The notes beneath the pieces were generated by a model. It saw nothing but the letters and a program-made list of their open reading frames with translations. It searched no databases and was not told where the DNA came from. The position numbers were made by a program, and so were the translations under genes. Shown in pieces: positions 17,257 through 26,669 of a DNA stretch of 46,608 nt (position 1 is its first letter; each line of letters opens with the position of its first letter). Source of the stretch: Campylobacterales bacterium (GTDB lineage Bacteria > Campylobacterota > Campylobacteria > Campylobacterales > Sulfurimonadaceae); assembly GCA_026390115.1 (NCBI GenBank), contig JAPLGO010000031.1, positions 1 through 46,608 of the forward strand, given 5' to 3'.

Positions 17257-18382
17257 CGCGAGCCTCCTCATACTGTGCAAATAGTTCCTGTACTTTGCCT
17301 TTGAGTCTGTCATACTCTTTTTCGTTTGAATCTTCTTTTATGTGCTCTAAAAAAAACTCCTCTAAAGAGAGTGCTTCAATGTCGGTAAAGTCTGCCTCGT
17401 TTGCACCGTGCTTGAACTCCCGTTTTACACTTACGCTCATGGCATCTGGAAACATCTTTTTGATGTCGGAGTTTTGAATGTCGATGGATTGCAGGGGAGT
17501 GAGGTTTGTGAGCTTCACTTCGACTATGGCGTTCTTGGTGTCGCTTGCATCTATGAGCGCGTTTTCGTAGTCTGTGCAGTCAAGCTTTTTTTGTATAATG
17601 GGGCGGATTTTTATCTCTTTGAACTCTATATCTGTAGAGCCAAACAAGGAGGCGGTTTTGGATTTATCGTCTAAGTTAATCTCTACAAACCCTTTTGAGT
17701 TGCGTTTGTCGCCCAGGCTTGTGCGTTCTGTTGAGCCGCTGTAATAGACATTTTCATGTTTGCCGACACGACCGAAACCATGCCAATGTCCTAGTGCTAC
17801 ATAGTCCATTTTCTCGAAGATGTACTCTTTGTCATGAGGAAAAACCCACTCGCCAAACTCCTGCATGAGGTAACTCGCACCGACGGAGCAGTGCATCATC
17901 ATGATATTTTTTTTGCTTGCATCAATCTGGGCTTCGCAAAGCTCAATTTGAGAAAGAGCAGTTGTTTCATCGTTCATGTGAGGCAGGGTGTGAAATATGG
18001 TATTTTTGAACTCCACTTTTTTGTACTCTTGGTTGTATGAAACATAGATGTTCTCAAAGTTTTCAAAGATTTTTAGAATGGGTGAGCTCAGGTTTGTCCG
18101 TGGGGTTGAGTGGTTTCCTGCGATGAGGATAAACGGGATGCCCAGAGAGTTGATGATTTTGAACTGTTCAAGTGCAAAGGTTATGGCTCGGTTACTTGGG
18201 CTGGAGCGGTGAAACAAATCGCCTGTGTGGATGATGTAATCCGGGTTAATGATTTTTATCTGCTTTATGACTTGAGAGAAAGCATCATAAAAATCAGCTT
18301 CTCTTTGGTTGATGTTCTCTTTGTTTAGAACGTCAAGGTCGTTGTAGCCTAGGTGGGTGTCGCTGAAATGAATTATTTTCAA
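17243..18382 (-). CDS. sbcD: SbcD/Mre11-type DNA exonuclease subunit
   Basis: 379 residues. Metallophosphoesterase fold with the expected metal-site motifs in order: FSDTHLG (D8, H10), TGDLFH, AGNHS, MMHCS and GHWHG. It is the nuclease partner of SbcC, encoded immediately downstream with a 14-nt overlap, so the complex is co-expressed. One small variation: the usual GNHD reads GNHS. It is divergent from the pentahaem cytochrome gene, with 115 nt shared between the two starts. Confidence 0.94.
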   Translation of the reverse strand: MKIIHFSDTHLGYNDLDVLNKENINQREADFYDAFSQVIKQIKIINPDYIIHTGDLFHRSSPSNRAITFALEQFKIINSLGIPFILIAGNHSTPRTNLSSPILKIFENFENIYVSYNQEYKKVEFKNTIFHTLPHMNDETTALSQIELCEAQIDASKKNIMMMHCSVGASYLMQEFGEWVFPHDKEYIFEKMDYVALGHWHGFGRVGKHENVYYSGSTERTSLGDKRNSKGFVEINLDDKSKTASLFGSTDIEFKEIKIRPIIQKKLDCTDYENALIDASDTKNAIVEVKLTNLTPLQSIDIQNSDIKKMFPDAMSVSVKREFKHGANEADFTDIEALSLEEFFLEHIKEDSNEKEYDRLKGKVQELFAQYEEARDDSL

Positions 18383-18428
18383 GAGCTTTCCTGATAGTTT
18401 TGAATAGTTTATCTAAAAAATTTATCCT

Positions 18429-18442
18429 TTGATACAAATCAA
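18429..18442 (+). promoter_or_regulatory. FNR-type regulator binding site upstream of the pentahaem cytochrome
   Basis: TTGATACAAATCAA matches the FNR consensus TTGAT-N4-ATCAA at all ten defined positions. A candidate -10 (TAAAAT, 18465-18470) would place the transcription start near 18477, putting the centre of the box at about -41.5, the classic activator position. It therefore probably switches on the cytochrome gene when oxygen is low or a similar signal is present. It also lies 47 nt upstream of the divergent sbcD start. The regulator is not in the window. Confidence 0.7.
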
Positions 18443-18464
18443 GAAAAAAATCTTCTTAGTTGAA

Positions 18465-18470
18465 TAAAAT
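18465..18470 (+). promoter_or_regulatory. Putative -10 element of the cytochrome gene
   Basis: TAAAAT lies 22 nt downstream of the FNR-type box and 27 nt upstream of the ATG at 18498, leaving room for the AAAGGA ribosome site at 18484-18489. Spacing agrees with a class II activated promoter. Confidence 0.45.
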
Positions 18471-18497
18471 GTAAGTTCAATTTAAAGGATACTTGTT

Positions 18498-19619
18498 ATG
18501 AAAAAAATGTTACTTTTAGTACTTTCGTTGTCGTCGCTCCTCTTTGCAGGTGTGCAAACGGATACCTGTAAAAAATGCCATCCGACTATTGTTGAAGAGT
18601 TTGGGGACTCTATGCACAAAAAATCTTCCGTCGATGATGATAAAGTTCATAAAGCGGTTTGGGATAAACATCCTGCTAGAGAAAGCGGTGATTATAAGTG
18701 CGCGAATTGTCATACGCCAAATATTAAAAAAGAAGATGCTACAAAAACAGACGAAGTACAGCAAGGTTTTTCATGTTCAAGCTGTCATGCTATAAAAGAT
18801 GTGGAAATCCATGCGCAAGAAAATAAAAATATCTATACAAGTGAAGATAAAACATTTTTCTCAGCCGAAGCCGGAAGAGAAAAAGAAAAAGTAAAGTACA
18901 CACATGAAACCTCCATGCTTGGTTTAAATAAAACAACGGTCGGTTCGCCTTATCATGCAATTGATTATACAAATGAGAAATTTTATACAGGTACGGTGTG
19001 CATGGGATGCCATTCTCATAAACAAAATGCGGAAAAATTTACGATATGTGAAACAGATGAAAAAGGTGCTAAAGATAAAAAACAAAATTGTATCACTTGC
19101 CACATGCCAAAGGTTGAAGGAAGTGCAACAACGATTAGAATGAGTGAAAAACACGCTTTTCACGGTTTTGCAGGAGCTAGACACAAGCCGGAGATGTTAT
19201 CGAAATATGTTGAACTTGGGTTTGAAAAAACAGCGAACGGTTTTACTGTTGTTGTAGAGAATAAAGCGCCGCACAATCTTATGACGCATCCGCTAAGAGT
19301 TGTACAGCTAAGAGTAAATCTTATAAGAGACGGTAAATCTACGGCTTTGCAGACGCAAACTTTTGTTAAAGTGCTTGGTCGAGACAATGCGCCGTCTATG
19401 CCATGGACAGCTAATGCAGTTTTGGAAGATACGATGATTAAGAGTGATGAAAAACGGGTTGTTAACTACAGTAATGCTCTTCTCGCTAATGATAAAGTAG
19501 AGGTGCAACTTGGATTTTATGTCGTAAATCCGAAAGCTCTTAAGGGGTTAAATCTTGACGGGGATAAAGAGTTAGAGAAGTTTACAATACTTAAAGATAA
19601 ATATTTTACCGTAGAGTAG
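18498..19619 (+). CDS. Periplasmic pentahaem c-type cytochrome
   Basis: 373 residues. A signal peptide (about 1-18) is followed by five CxxCH haem sites at C24, C68, C93, C168 and C198, all in the N-terminal 205 residues. The C-terminal part (about 215-373) has no haem motif and looks like a beta-rich domain. The haem spacing resembles the cytochrome c554-like multihaem proteins. It should carry electrons in the periplasm in anaerobic respiration or sulfur/nitrogen metabolism; the partner and acceptor are not evident because no oxidoreductase genes adjoin it. An exact FNR-type box upstream supports expression under oxygen limitation. It is apparently a single-gene unit, ending in a set of hairpins. 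Confidence 0.85.
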   Translation: MKKMLLLVLSLSSLLFAGVQTDTCKKCHPTIVEEFGDSMHKKSSVDDDKVHKAVWDKHPARESGDYKCANCHTPNIKKEDATKTDEVQQGFSCSSCHAIKDVEIHAQENKNIYTSEDKTFFSAEAGREKEKVKYTHETSMLGLNKTTVGSPYHAIDYTNEKFYTGTVCMGCHSHKQNAEKFTICETDEKGAKDKKQNCITCHMPKVEGSATTIRMSEKHAFHGFAGARHKPEMLSKYVELGFEKTANGFTVVVENKAPHNLMTHPLRVVQLRVNLIRDGKSTALQTQTFVKVLGRDNAPSMPWTANAVLEDTMIKSDEKRVVNYSNALLANDKVEVQLGFYVVNPKALKGLNLDGDKELEKFTILKDKYFTVE

Positions 19620-19639
19620 CTCTGCTACTCTATTTTATA

Positions 19640-19668
19640 CACACAAATGAGCGAAGCCCATTTGTGTG
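19640..19668. terminator. Hairpin 1 between the cytochrome and glmU genes
   Basis: CACACAAATG (19640-19649) pairs perfectly with CATTTGTGTG (19659-19668), loop of 9 nt. It is the first of three consecutive hairpins in the 118 nt between two converging genes and probably terminates the cytochrome transcript. No strong T run follows. Confidence 0.5.
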
Positions 19669-19670
19669 GC

Positions 19671-19688
19671 AAGGACATGAATGTCCTT
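19671..19688. repeat. Hairpin 2 between the cytochrome and glmU genes
   Basis: AAGGACATGAATGTCCTT: a 7-bp perfect stem with a TGAA tetraloop, two nt after hairpin 1. It could be a second termination or RNA-stability element. Confidence 0.45.
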
Positions 19689-19706
19689 TGCAATCCCCTA
19701 AAGCTT

Positions 19707-19722
19707 CCAGCATAAATGCTGG
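19707..19722. repeat. Hairpin 3 between the cytochrome and glmU genes
   Basis: CCAGCATAAATGCTGG: a 6-7 bp stem 15 nt beyond the glmU stop on the minus strand. It may terminate the glmU operon, although no strong T run follows. Confidence 0.45.
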
Positions 19723-19737
19723 AGAGTTATAAGGTTT

Positions 19738-21042
19738 TTACGCTTTGTTCTTACCAAAAAATTTGTAGTAGAAATCTTTGATGGTTCTTAATTTTTCTCT
19801 GTTTATAGCTAAAGAACCTTTTTCGATTTTACCGCTTGGGAGTGTCGTTCCTGCAGCTATCATGACATCGTCTTCTATTATAAGAGGTGCAATGAGTTGA
19901 CTGTCGCTTCCGATAAAAACATTTTTGCCTATGACGGTTTTATATTTTTTGATACCGTCATAATTACATGTGATAACGCCTGCGCCGATGTTTGTTCCCT
20001 CATCTACCTCAGAGTCACCGATGTAACTTAAATGCCCTGCTTTTACCCCTTTGAGCGTACTGTTTTTGACCTCTACAAAGTTTCCTATATGCGTATCCGT
20101 AATGTAGGAAAGCGGGCGGAGATGTGCCATAGGTCCAACATCTGAATTTATAACTGTAGAGTTTTCTATAACGCTTCCTGCTTTGATATGGGAGTTTTTT
20201 ATATGTGTATTTCCCGTGAAGCGGCAGCCGTTTTCAATGATACATTCGCCCTCAAAAACTACTCCCTCCTCAATGTAAATGGTCGATGGAAGCTGCATAA
20301 TAACACCGGCATTCATCCATACAGATTTTATTTTATCCTGCATTATCTCTTCTGCAAGTGCCAAATCAAGCTTTGAATTTATACCCTTAAAAGACTCTTC
20401 ATCAACTAAAAGAGGAGTAATATTTAGCCCATCTGCTTTAGCCATGGAGATAATATCTGTCAGATAATATTCTGCTTGGGCGTTTTCGTTGCTTAGTTGC
20501 GGAATGTACTTCTCTAAAACACTCTTTGAAAAGGCATAAATTCCTGCATTCACACTTGTTACACCCAGCTCATACTCAGAGGCATCCTTTTGTTCAACTA
20601 TGCGGACAACTTGCTCATCTTCTATGATAACACGACCATATCCGTCCGGATTCTCAAGCTGAAAGATTGACATGATTATGTCTGCTTCGCTCTCTATAAA
20701 ACCTCTTAAAGCATCTGCGGTTATGAGAGGCATGTCACCGTTTAGAACTAAAACCTTTTCATTCTTTGGTGCAATATTTTTCATCGCTCCGCCGGTTCCT
20801 GGGAAGTTCTCTGCATCTTGAACTATGAAGTTTATGTCATCAAAATAGAGACCCATCTGCTCAATTACGGCCTCTTTCTGGTGGGCTACAACAACACTGA
20901 TATCATCTGAAATCTCTTTTGAAGCCTTGATGATATGGTAAAGCATAGGTTTTCCGCTGATTGTGTGGAGAACTTTTGCCTTTGGGGATTTCATACGGCT
21001 ACCTTTGCCGGCTGCTAAAATTACTATGCTTATATTACTCAC
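19738..21042 (-). CDS. glmU: Bifunctional N-acetylglucosamine-1-phosphate uridyltransferase / glucosamine-1-phosphate acetyltransferase
   Basis: 434 residues. It acetylates glucosamine-1-phosphate and then makes UDP-GlcNAc, the precursor of peptidoglycan and lipid A. The N-terminal uridyltransferase domain begins [19 protein letters not shown]. The C-terminal left-handed beta helix (about 250-425) contains [13 protein letters not shown] and [14 protein letters not shown], the acetyltransferase site. It starts with GTG at 21042, overlapping the phosphoesterase stop by 4 nt (GTGA), and is the last gene of a seven-gene cluster of glycan enzymes. In Campylobacter and Helicobacter I recall glmU beside fliP; here fliP is 14 kb away. 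Confidence 0.96.
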   Translation of the reverse strand: MSNISIVILAAGKGSRMKSPKAKVLHTISGKPMLYHIIKASKEISDDISVVVAHQKEAVIEQMGLYFDDINFIVQDAENFPGTGGAMKNIAPKNEKVLVLNGDMPLITADALRGFIESEADIIMSIFQLENPDGYGRVIIEDEQVVRIVEQKDASEYELGVTSVNAGIYAFSKSVLEKYIPQLSNENAQAEYYLTDIISMAKADGLNITPLLVDEESFKGINSKLDLALAEEIMQDKIKSVWMNAGVIMQLPSTIYIEEGVVFEGECIIENGCRFTGNTHIKNSHIKAGSVIENSTVINSDVGPMAHLRPLSYITDTHIGNFVEVKNSTLKGVKAGHLSYIGDSEVDEGTNIGAGVITCNYDGIKKYKTVIGKNVFIGSDSQLIAPLIIEDDVMIAAGTTLPSGKIEKGSLAINREKLRTIKDFYYKFFGKNKA

Positions 21043-22352
21043 TGTTTTTTATCCTCGCATGATGAATTGTCTTTTTTGATTGTAAACTCATCCGCAATTT
21101 TGCCCTCTATAGTTAGAAATTTAGAGCTTAGAGTTGTCGGTGTAATATCTATGATGAGTGAACCCATAGCTTCAAGGCTAAATGGCATAGCAGGGTGTTT
21201 TAGATTTGCATGGTCGAGCTTTGAAGAGGAACCGCAAATTTGGTAGATAGTCCCGCTGTTTTTTGTAGCTTTGAGGGGTTTGGTGTAGCATGTTGCGCTA
21301 TCTTGTAAAACATGTTTTTTAGCATCAAATGTATCGCTCTTTCCTGTATGGTTTACCAAAAGTTTTGAGCGTTCATAGTCATGAGAATGTCCGCTCATAA
21401 CCAAGTCAACCCCAAATTCGTCAAAAATAGGGATAAAAGTTTCTCTCATCTCTCTTAATCTTCCTCCGCTGTCGTAATCGTTGTCAGATTTATGTCCGCC
21501 ATCCGTATAGGGTGGGGTGTGAAAAGCAACAATTACCCACGGTTTAGTATTTGCTTTTAAATCTGCTCTGAGCCATGTAGCCATTTCGCCATCGCTGCTT
21601 CTGCTCACCGTTTCGCTATCTAGCATGACTAGATGAAGATTACCGTTATCAATAGAATAAAACTCCTCATGTCCGCTTGGCACGCCGCCGCTTTCTCCGT
21701 CTGTTGGAAAATCCCAGATATTATAAAAAGCCCATCTTCTTGCATCATGGTTGCCGATAACAGCCCATGGAACAAATTTTTTCACGAGCTCTTTATAGGG
21801 TTCAAACAAACCTTTGTTGTACTGTTTTTGCGTTCCGCTTGTGTAGGCATTGTCTCCCAAAAGAATCCACATGTTAAGATTGTTTAAGTCATCGCCAATA
21901 TGTTTTAACATCTCTTGATACACTTCTGTCTGTTTTTCACCGTTCTTACCGCTATCTCCAATAAGCCAAAGTTTTTGAGACTTTGCACTCTGACAAAGTG
22001 TGGTAAAACTTCTCTCTTCGTTATCTATCTTCATGGAGGGGGATTTTACCAAGTAAAAATATTTTGTACATTCGCCTAAATTTGAGATAGTTATGGAGTG
22101 TTTATCTGTTGCTTTGATGTCGCTTACGGTCTCATTTTTTGCCTCATCCGATAGACCATAATTAACCTCGCCTATCTCCTCCTCGGGACTTTGCCATTTT
22201 ATAGTTATAGAGTTGTCGGTTTGCATTACCATATAGGGCTGTCGCGGGGCGAAAGCGTAACTTCCGTGTACTACGTCAATAATTCTAATGAGACCATAAA
22301 CTATGGCAATAAAAAGTATAAGGAGTAAACCTTTTTTAATATTCTTTTTCAA
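21039..22352 (-). CDS. Purple acid phosphatase-like metallophosphoesterase
   Basis: 437 residues. An N-terminal hydrophobic anchor or signal (about 8-25) is followed by a fibronectin-III-like domain (about 36-118) typical of purple acid phosphatases. The metallophosphoesterase domain then follows: GDSG (132-135), GDNAY (166-170), GNHD (200-203), AFHTPPY and [10 protein letters not shown]. It probably removes phosphate from an extracytoplasmic substrate. A TTG start follows AAGGAAAAAA; the gene overlaps the upstream PAP2 gene by 17 nt and glmU by 4 nt. Beside a PAP2 phosphatase and sugar transferases, a glycolipid or nucleotide-sugar by-product is plausible, but general phosphate scavenging is equally possible. 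Confidence 0.82.
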   Translation of the reverse strand: MKKNIKKGLLLILFIAIVYGLIRIIDVVHGSYAFAPRQPYMVMQTDNSITIKWQSPEEEIGEVNYGLSDEAKNETVSDIKATDKHSITISNLGECTKYFYLVKSPSMKIDNEERSFTTLCQSAKSQKLWLIGDSGKNGEKQTEVYQEMLKHIGDDLNNLNMWILLGDNAYTSGTQKQYNKGLFEPYKELVKKFVPWAVIGNHDARRWAFYNIWDFPTDGESGGVPSGHEEFYSIDNGNLHLVMLDSETVSRSSDGEMATWLRADLKANTKPWVIVAFHTPPYTDGGHKSDNDYDSGGRLREMRETFIPIFDEFGVDLVMSGHSHDYERSKLLVNHTGKSDTFDAKKHVLQDSATCYTKPLKATKNSGTIYQICGSSSKLDHANLKHPAMPFSLEAMGSLIIDITPTTLSSKFLTIEGKIADEFTIKKDNSSCEDKKQ

Positions 22353-23010
22353 TTTTTTCCTTCATTTTTGAATAGATAAATAGAGTCGATAGTGTTCCTA
22401 CAATTATACCAGCAAAAATATCACTTACGAAATGATCATTCGCCAAAAGTCTGCTGCAGGCAAGAACAGTTGCGATGCCGAGCCATAAATAGAAATACTT
22501 TGGAAAAAGAATGCTAAGGTAGGTAAATACAGCAAATAATGTGGTTGTATGTCCTGATGGAAACGAGGAATAGGTTGTCGGTGCATCTGTTAAAGTTGTA
22601 AAATGGTATTTCATTTTTTCTATCAAACCCCTGTCAAAGTTTTGAAAAAGTAAAAAACCGTACGCATCACCACCGTCTCTTAGACCCCAAGGTCGAATCC
22701 GTCCAAAGAGGTTTTTTAATACTAAACTTATGAGTCCTGAGAATAAATTAATATAGAGTAAAAAAAGAAATCTTTGGGCAAACAGTTCGTTTTTTTTGAC
22801 AAATCTAAAAAAAGTAAAACCTATAATCGCACTTGCTAAATACCAGTGAGATTCTCCGAAAATACTTATAAAATCGCCTAACGCTTCATAAGTAGACACA
22901 TTTGAGAGAAAATATTTTGCGATACTTTTATCTACAAAAAAGTAGGAGAAACTAATAATAGATACTAAAGATAGAATATATAAAAGATACTGTTTTTTTG
23001 AAAAAATCAT
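22336..23010 (-). CDS. PAP2 family phosphatase
   Basis: 224 residues with about six TM helices. All three PAP2 motifs are present: KNLFGRIRP (K99...R106-P107), PSGH (151-154) and SR...H...D (S186, R187, H193, D197). Such enzymes dephosphorylate undecaprenyl pyrophosphate, phosphatidylglycerophosphate or lipid A phosphates on the periplasmic side. Its place between a GT39 transferase (4-nt overlap, ATGA) and an acid phosphatase suggests carrier-lipid recycling or lipid A dephosphorylation. The exact substrate cannot be told from motifs. Confidence 0.88.
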   Translation of the reverse strand: MIFSKKQYLLYILSLVSIISFSYFFVDKSIAKYFLSNVSTYEALGDFISIFGESHWYLASAIIGFTFFRFVKKNELFAQRFLFLLYINLFSGLISLVLKNLFGRIRPWGLRDGGDAYGFLLFQNFDRGLIEKMKYHFTTLTDAPTTYSSFPSGHTTTLFAVFTYLSILFPKYFYLWLGIATVLACSRLLANDHFVSDIFAGIIVGTLSTLFIYSKMKEKIEKEY

Positions 23011-24482
23011 TTAAGCCCTTGGTAGTTTGTGCATGTTACAAAATTGATTCTGTTTACCTTGTTTAAGCCCAGAATTATATCAAACTCAGGGTGAGGAATC
23101 ACTTCGTCACATCGAGCATATTGCGAAATATCTTTTTTAAAGCAGTAGGTGTTTATAAAGAGTAAATCTTTGCCGATTGCAGATTCCTTCTCCCAAATGT
23201 CAAATTGGTCATATCTCGCGTCAATGAGAAAAACGGATGAGTTATACTCACGATTGTAGTACATGGCACGAGAGGCGAGTGTCCAATTTGTAACGGCTAT
23301 GGCGGTATGCGCTGTGAGCGAATGCGAGGAAGTACTATTGGGGTGTGGAGTGCTAGTAATCTGTTCATTTGCTTTTTTCATAATCATATCCCAGCCGTAA
23401 ATATCGCGGTGCGGCGACTGATAATCTGGAAATGGAAGAAACTTAAAGCCCAACTCCGCATAGGCAACTCCGCTGAGAATAAGTCCAAAAGCTACTGCAT
23501 ATTTGAGATATTTTTTCATTTTTTTGCCTAATTGGAGTGCAAAATAAGTTCCAATAGGAATAAAAAGTAGATAAAAAAGAGCACTCCAGTGAGGCAGGGC
23601 GGTTTTATAGAGTGAAGCGTAACTGAAAAATAGAATAAAAACCAAACCAAAAAGAGCGGTAAGGAACAGTGTGCTGTTTTTGCTGCGTAGAGCTTTATAG
23701 AGTCCATAAAAAGCGAGCGGAAAGAGAAACGGGTTGTATGCTGCAAACTGAGCGGCAATGGAGCTAAAAAATGCACTCCATTTAATAGAATGTTCTCCTA
23801 CTACATGTTCGCTCTGATAGGCAAAACTTGACCAATCGTTTTGGATATTCCAGATGAGAACAGGAGAAATAATGATTAAAGCAATTAAGATGGTGGGAAT
23901 GATTTTAGGAGAGTAAAAAAGTTCGTATCTTTTTTTTATAATGAAGTATAAAATAATTGGAGCAATAAAGAGAACTGCCGTGTATTTTGCCAAACCTGCC
24001 AAACCAAGAAGTGTTCCGAGCAGAATCCAGTTGGGGAGCGAACTCTCTTTTTCTAATTTGATAACTGCAAAAATAGTCGGCAAAATAAGTAAAAAAAGAA
24101 GCGTGTCAGGCATGAGCATCAAAAAAAGAGCATTAAATAAAAAAGAGGCATGGAGTGCTAAAACAGCAATGAATGCCTCTTTTTTGTTGCGATTAATCTC
24201 AAAAATAAGTTTATATATAAATAGAGAGGTAACAAAGCCGATAAGTATGGCGGCTACTCTTGCACCAAATTCATTTGTGCCGAAAAGGGAAGTGAAGATG
24301 TACTGAACCCAGCCAACCAAAGGAGGATGGTCAAAATAGCTCAAATCTAGATTGAGAGCGTAAAGCACATAGTGCGCTTCGTCCACTCCAAGACCTACAA
24401 ACGGGGCTAACAGCAACCTCAGAACGGCTACGAAAATAATGAAGTATAAAAAGAGAGAGTGCTCTTTAAGAAACAAGTTCAT
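23007..24482 (-). CDS. Glycosyltransferase family 39 protein (ArnT/PMT-like), copy 1
   Basis: About 491 residues, a dozen or so TM helices and a soluble C-terminal domain. The first periplasmic loop has the GT39 acidic pair in VDEAHY and the following FDHPP, as in ArnT-type enzymes that move a sugar from an undecaprenyl-phosphate carrier to lipid A or protein. LAKYTAVLFIA, PVLIWNIQNDWSSFAYQ and YDQFDIWEKE recur in similar form in copy 2 (26670-28079), so the two are paralogues. The ATG at 24482 follows a TTG by one codon; either could be used. It overlaps both neighbours, so it belongs to one operon. Confidence 0.87.
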   Translation of the reverse strand: MNLFLKEHSLFLYFIIFVAVLRLLLAPFVGLGVDEAHYVLYALNLDLSYFDHPPLVGWVQYIFTSLFGTNEFGARVAAILIGFVTSLFIYKLIFEINRNKKEAFIAVLALHASFLFNALFLMLMPDTLLFLLILPTIFAVIKLEKESSLPNWILLGTLLGLAGLAKYTAVLFIAPIILYFIIKKRYELFYSPKIIPTILIALIIISPVLIWNIQNDWSSFAYQSEHVVGEHSIKWSAFFSSIAAQFAAYNPFLFPLAFYGLYKALRSKNSTLFLTALFGLVFILFFSYASLYKTALPHWSALFYLLFIPIGTYFALQLGKKMKKYLKYAVAFGLILSGVAYAELGFKFLPFPDYQSPHRDIYGWDMIMKKANEQITSTPHPNSTSSHSLTAHTAIAVTNWTLASRAMYYNREYNSSVFLIDARYDQFDIWEKESAIGKDLLFINTYCFKKDISQYARCDEVIPHPEFDIILGLNKVNRINFVTCTNYQGLK

Positions 24483-25689
24483 CAAGTTTAAATTTAAGAG
24501 TGTTAAATACTAAATCTGCCGTGATAACTTGGATACACTGATTGTCTAAACAAGGTGTTTTTCTGTGGTTTGAAGCACTTACGCAAGGGCTGCATGCCAT
24601 GCCTGCATAAATAGGAGTTGTAGAACCCAAAGAGCTGTAAAGTGCAGGTGTCTCAGGGCCGAAAATGACAAATGTGTGCATGTCGGTGATTGAAGCAAAG
24701 TGGGCAGGTCCCGAGTCATTTGTGAGCATAAATTTACTCACACTGTAGAGTGCAGGAAGCTGTAAAAATTTCACTGCTCCGGCGAAGTTTATGCATCTTT
24801 TGTCGTTTACATATCTTGCTAAGAGTTCTGCTCCCTCTTTTTCTGCCGGTGCACCTGTCAGAAGAACCAATACATGTGGATTATAGGCTAAAATCTTTTT
24901 AATAACATCGCCATAATTTTCTCTATCCCAACGGCGTTGTGGAAGAAGGTCAGAGGCGTTCGAATTTACCAAAATAACAGGATTTTTTTCTCTGTTAAAT
25001 CCTTCGTACATGTCGGCAATGGTCGCTTGAACGCTCAGTTGCTCTTCATCGCTTATAACCGCTTTTGCAATGACTATTTCAGAGTCCGGAATTACTCTTT
25101 TTGTATAAGGAAGCTCTACTTTTTCGCTTAGAAGTGCATCCACCAAAGAGATGAAGTTTTTTGCAATATGCTGATGCGGATTGTAGGCTACTTTTTTTGT
25201 TAAAAAATCGCCGCGGTAAAGCCCTTCGTTATGAAATGCATGAAAACCGACACAGTTTGTAGCTCCGCATGCAGCGGTTAAAAGTGCAGTAAAGCGGGAA
25301 AAAAGTTCCAAATCTATTACGGAATCTATCTCGTTTTTGCGGCACCATGCGAGAAAACCTAAAGAACTTTTAGCTAAATTTAGAATGCTGCTCTCATCAA
25401 TCGTGTAGATATTTTTCTCTTTTACGGTTTCTAAAAGTTGCAAACTCACTTTGTTTTTTGAAAAAATTACAAAAAAGAGTTCCCCCTCAATATTTGCTTT
25501 GAGCTTTCGCATAGCAGGGTCAACGATGATCGCACTCCCCATTTCTGAAAGCTCAATCAGAAGTACATTCTTTGGTTTTAGAGTTTTTGGAGGTAAAAAC
25601 AACATTACTGATTTTTTAATTAGAGTACCGATAAATGCGAGTGGAACGCCTGCATAGTGGTCAATATTTCTCATTGTATCTACATTCAT
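24466..25689 (-). CDS. Glycosyltransferase family 9 (heptosyltransferase-like) protein
   Basis: 407 residues, GT-B fold. The N-terminal domain begins at about residue 42 (NVLLIELSEMGSAIIVDPAM) and the C-terminal domain has the GT9 signature TNDSGPAHFA (323-332) with FGPETP after it. A cysteine cluster (C366, C369, C380, C385) near the end is typical of one subgroup. It probably adds a heptose or related sugar to an LPS core or other glycolipid on the cytoplasmic face. The first 40 residues are extra and weakly hydrophobic. It overlaps the GT39 gene downstream and follows the flippase-like gene by 22 nt. Confidence 0.85.
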   Translation of the reverse strand: MNVDTMRNIDHYAGVPLAFIGTLIKKSVMLFLPPKTLKPKNVLLIELSEMGSAIIVDPAMRKLKANIEGELFFVIFSKNKVSLQLLETVKEKNIYTIDESSILNLAKSSLGFLAWCRKNEIDSVIDLELFSRFTALLTAACGATNCVGFHAFHNEGLYRGDFLTKKVAYNPHQHIAKNFISLVDALLSEKVELPYTKRVIPDSEIVIAKAVISDEEQLSVQATIADMYEGFNREKNPVILVNSNASDLLPQRRWDRENYGDVIKKILAYNPHVLVLLTGAPAEKEGAELLARYVNDKRCINFAGAVKFLQLPALYSVSKFMLTNDSGPAHFASITDMHTFVIFGPETPALYSSLGSTTPIYAGMACSPCVSASNHRKTPCLDNQCIQVITADLVFNTLKFKLDELVS

Positions 25690-25711
25690 GTGATTGAATC
25701 CTTTATAATTT

Positions 25712-26617
25712 TCAGGTTGCTTTTTTGCTTTTTATCCAGAAGTATGAGCCGGGGAGGGCGCTGATAATGAGTAGTAATCCATAGAGAATACTCATAGCTA
25801 AAACTTTTGTCTGGTCTGCTCCTATGAGCATAAATATCCCAACCATCGCTCCCTCTCTGATTCCCCAGCCTGCAAGAGAGATAGGAACGATTGTAAGCAA
25901 AAATACCGGTGGAACGGCTATAAGAAAAATTTGAAACGGCATGTGAAAATCTATGCTCCAAGCGAGTGCATAGATAGTTAAAACCGAAAAGAGATGCACA
26001 ACTACGGAGATGGCGATATGTTTTAGAAGCAGAGTTCTGTCCGCGTAGAGAGTGTTGAGCCTTTTTGCCAGACGATGAAAAAGGTTTAAAAATTTGTAAT
26101 TTGCTAAAAATGTGATTTTTTCTAGTTGAAATAGAAGTGCAAAACCACTTATTCCACTGATGGCTATAAAAATAATAAGCAGTGAAAAATCGTTATCAAA
26201 TGCACCCCAAAAGAGGATGGTTGCCAGAAGGTTTAAAACCAAAAGACCCACCAACCCAACAACTCTATCCACAAATATGCCGTAAAAAGCATCTTTTTTA
26301 TCGTACCCTTTTTGTGTTAAGTCTATGATGCGAACGGCGTCTCCGCCTATGCTGCTTGGCAATACTTGGTTGAAAAAAGAGCCTTTGAAGTAGCTCTGAA
26401 CATAATAGGAAACACTCTCTTTAAAAACTAAAAGACGCATTATGAGTCTCCATCTGTATGCCGCAATAAAGGTGCTTGCTATTTGAAAAAGAAGGGCAAT
26501 TGCAATAGTTCCGCCATGGGATTTTGAAAGAATATTTAAAAGATTTTCAAAGTTCACATACTTAAATAGAAAATAAAACATAACAATTGTGATGATAAGT
26601 TTTATAATATTTTTCAT
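25712..26617 (-). CDS. Lysylphosphatidylglycerol-synthase-TM / flippase-like membrane protein
   Basis: 301 residues with about eight TM helices. The pattern matches the LPG_synthase_TM (UPF0104, AglD-like) family: KYVNFENLLNIL near the start, AAYRWRLIM, FFNQVLPSSIGGDAVR and SLAGWGIREGAM. The soluble aminoacyl-transferase domain of MprF is absent, so only the membrane or flippase half exists. Such stand-alone proteins accompany glycosyltransferases and may move lipid-linked intermediates. Its place between GT39 and GT9 genes supports that. Substrate unknown. Confidence 0.83.
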   Translation of the reverse strand: MKNIIKLIITIVMFYFLFKYVNFENLLNILSKSHGGTIAIALLFQIASTFIAAYRWRLIMRLLVFKESVSYYVQSYFKGSFFNQVLPSSIGGDAVRIIDLTQKGYDKKDAFYGIFVDRVVGLVGLLVLNLLATILFWGAFDNDFSLLIIFIAISGISGFALLFQLEKITFLANYKFLNLFHRLAKRLNTLYADRTLLLKHIAISVVVHLFSVLTIYALAWSIDFHMPFQIFLIAVPPVFLLTIVPISLAGWGIREGAMVGIFMLIGADQTKVLAMSILYGLLLIISALPGSYFWIKSKKAT

Positions 26618-26669
26618 ACTTCACCGTGTTTAAAATTAGTGTGATTTTATCAAAAAAACGATTAAATAT

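Noticed and set aside
25686-25961. 91-codon frame at the flippase/GT9 junction
   Set aside because: It lies inside the flippase-like gene in another frame and has no motif.
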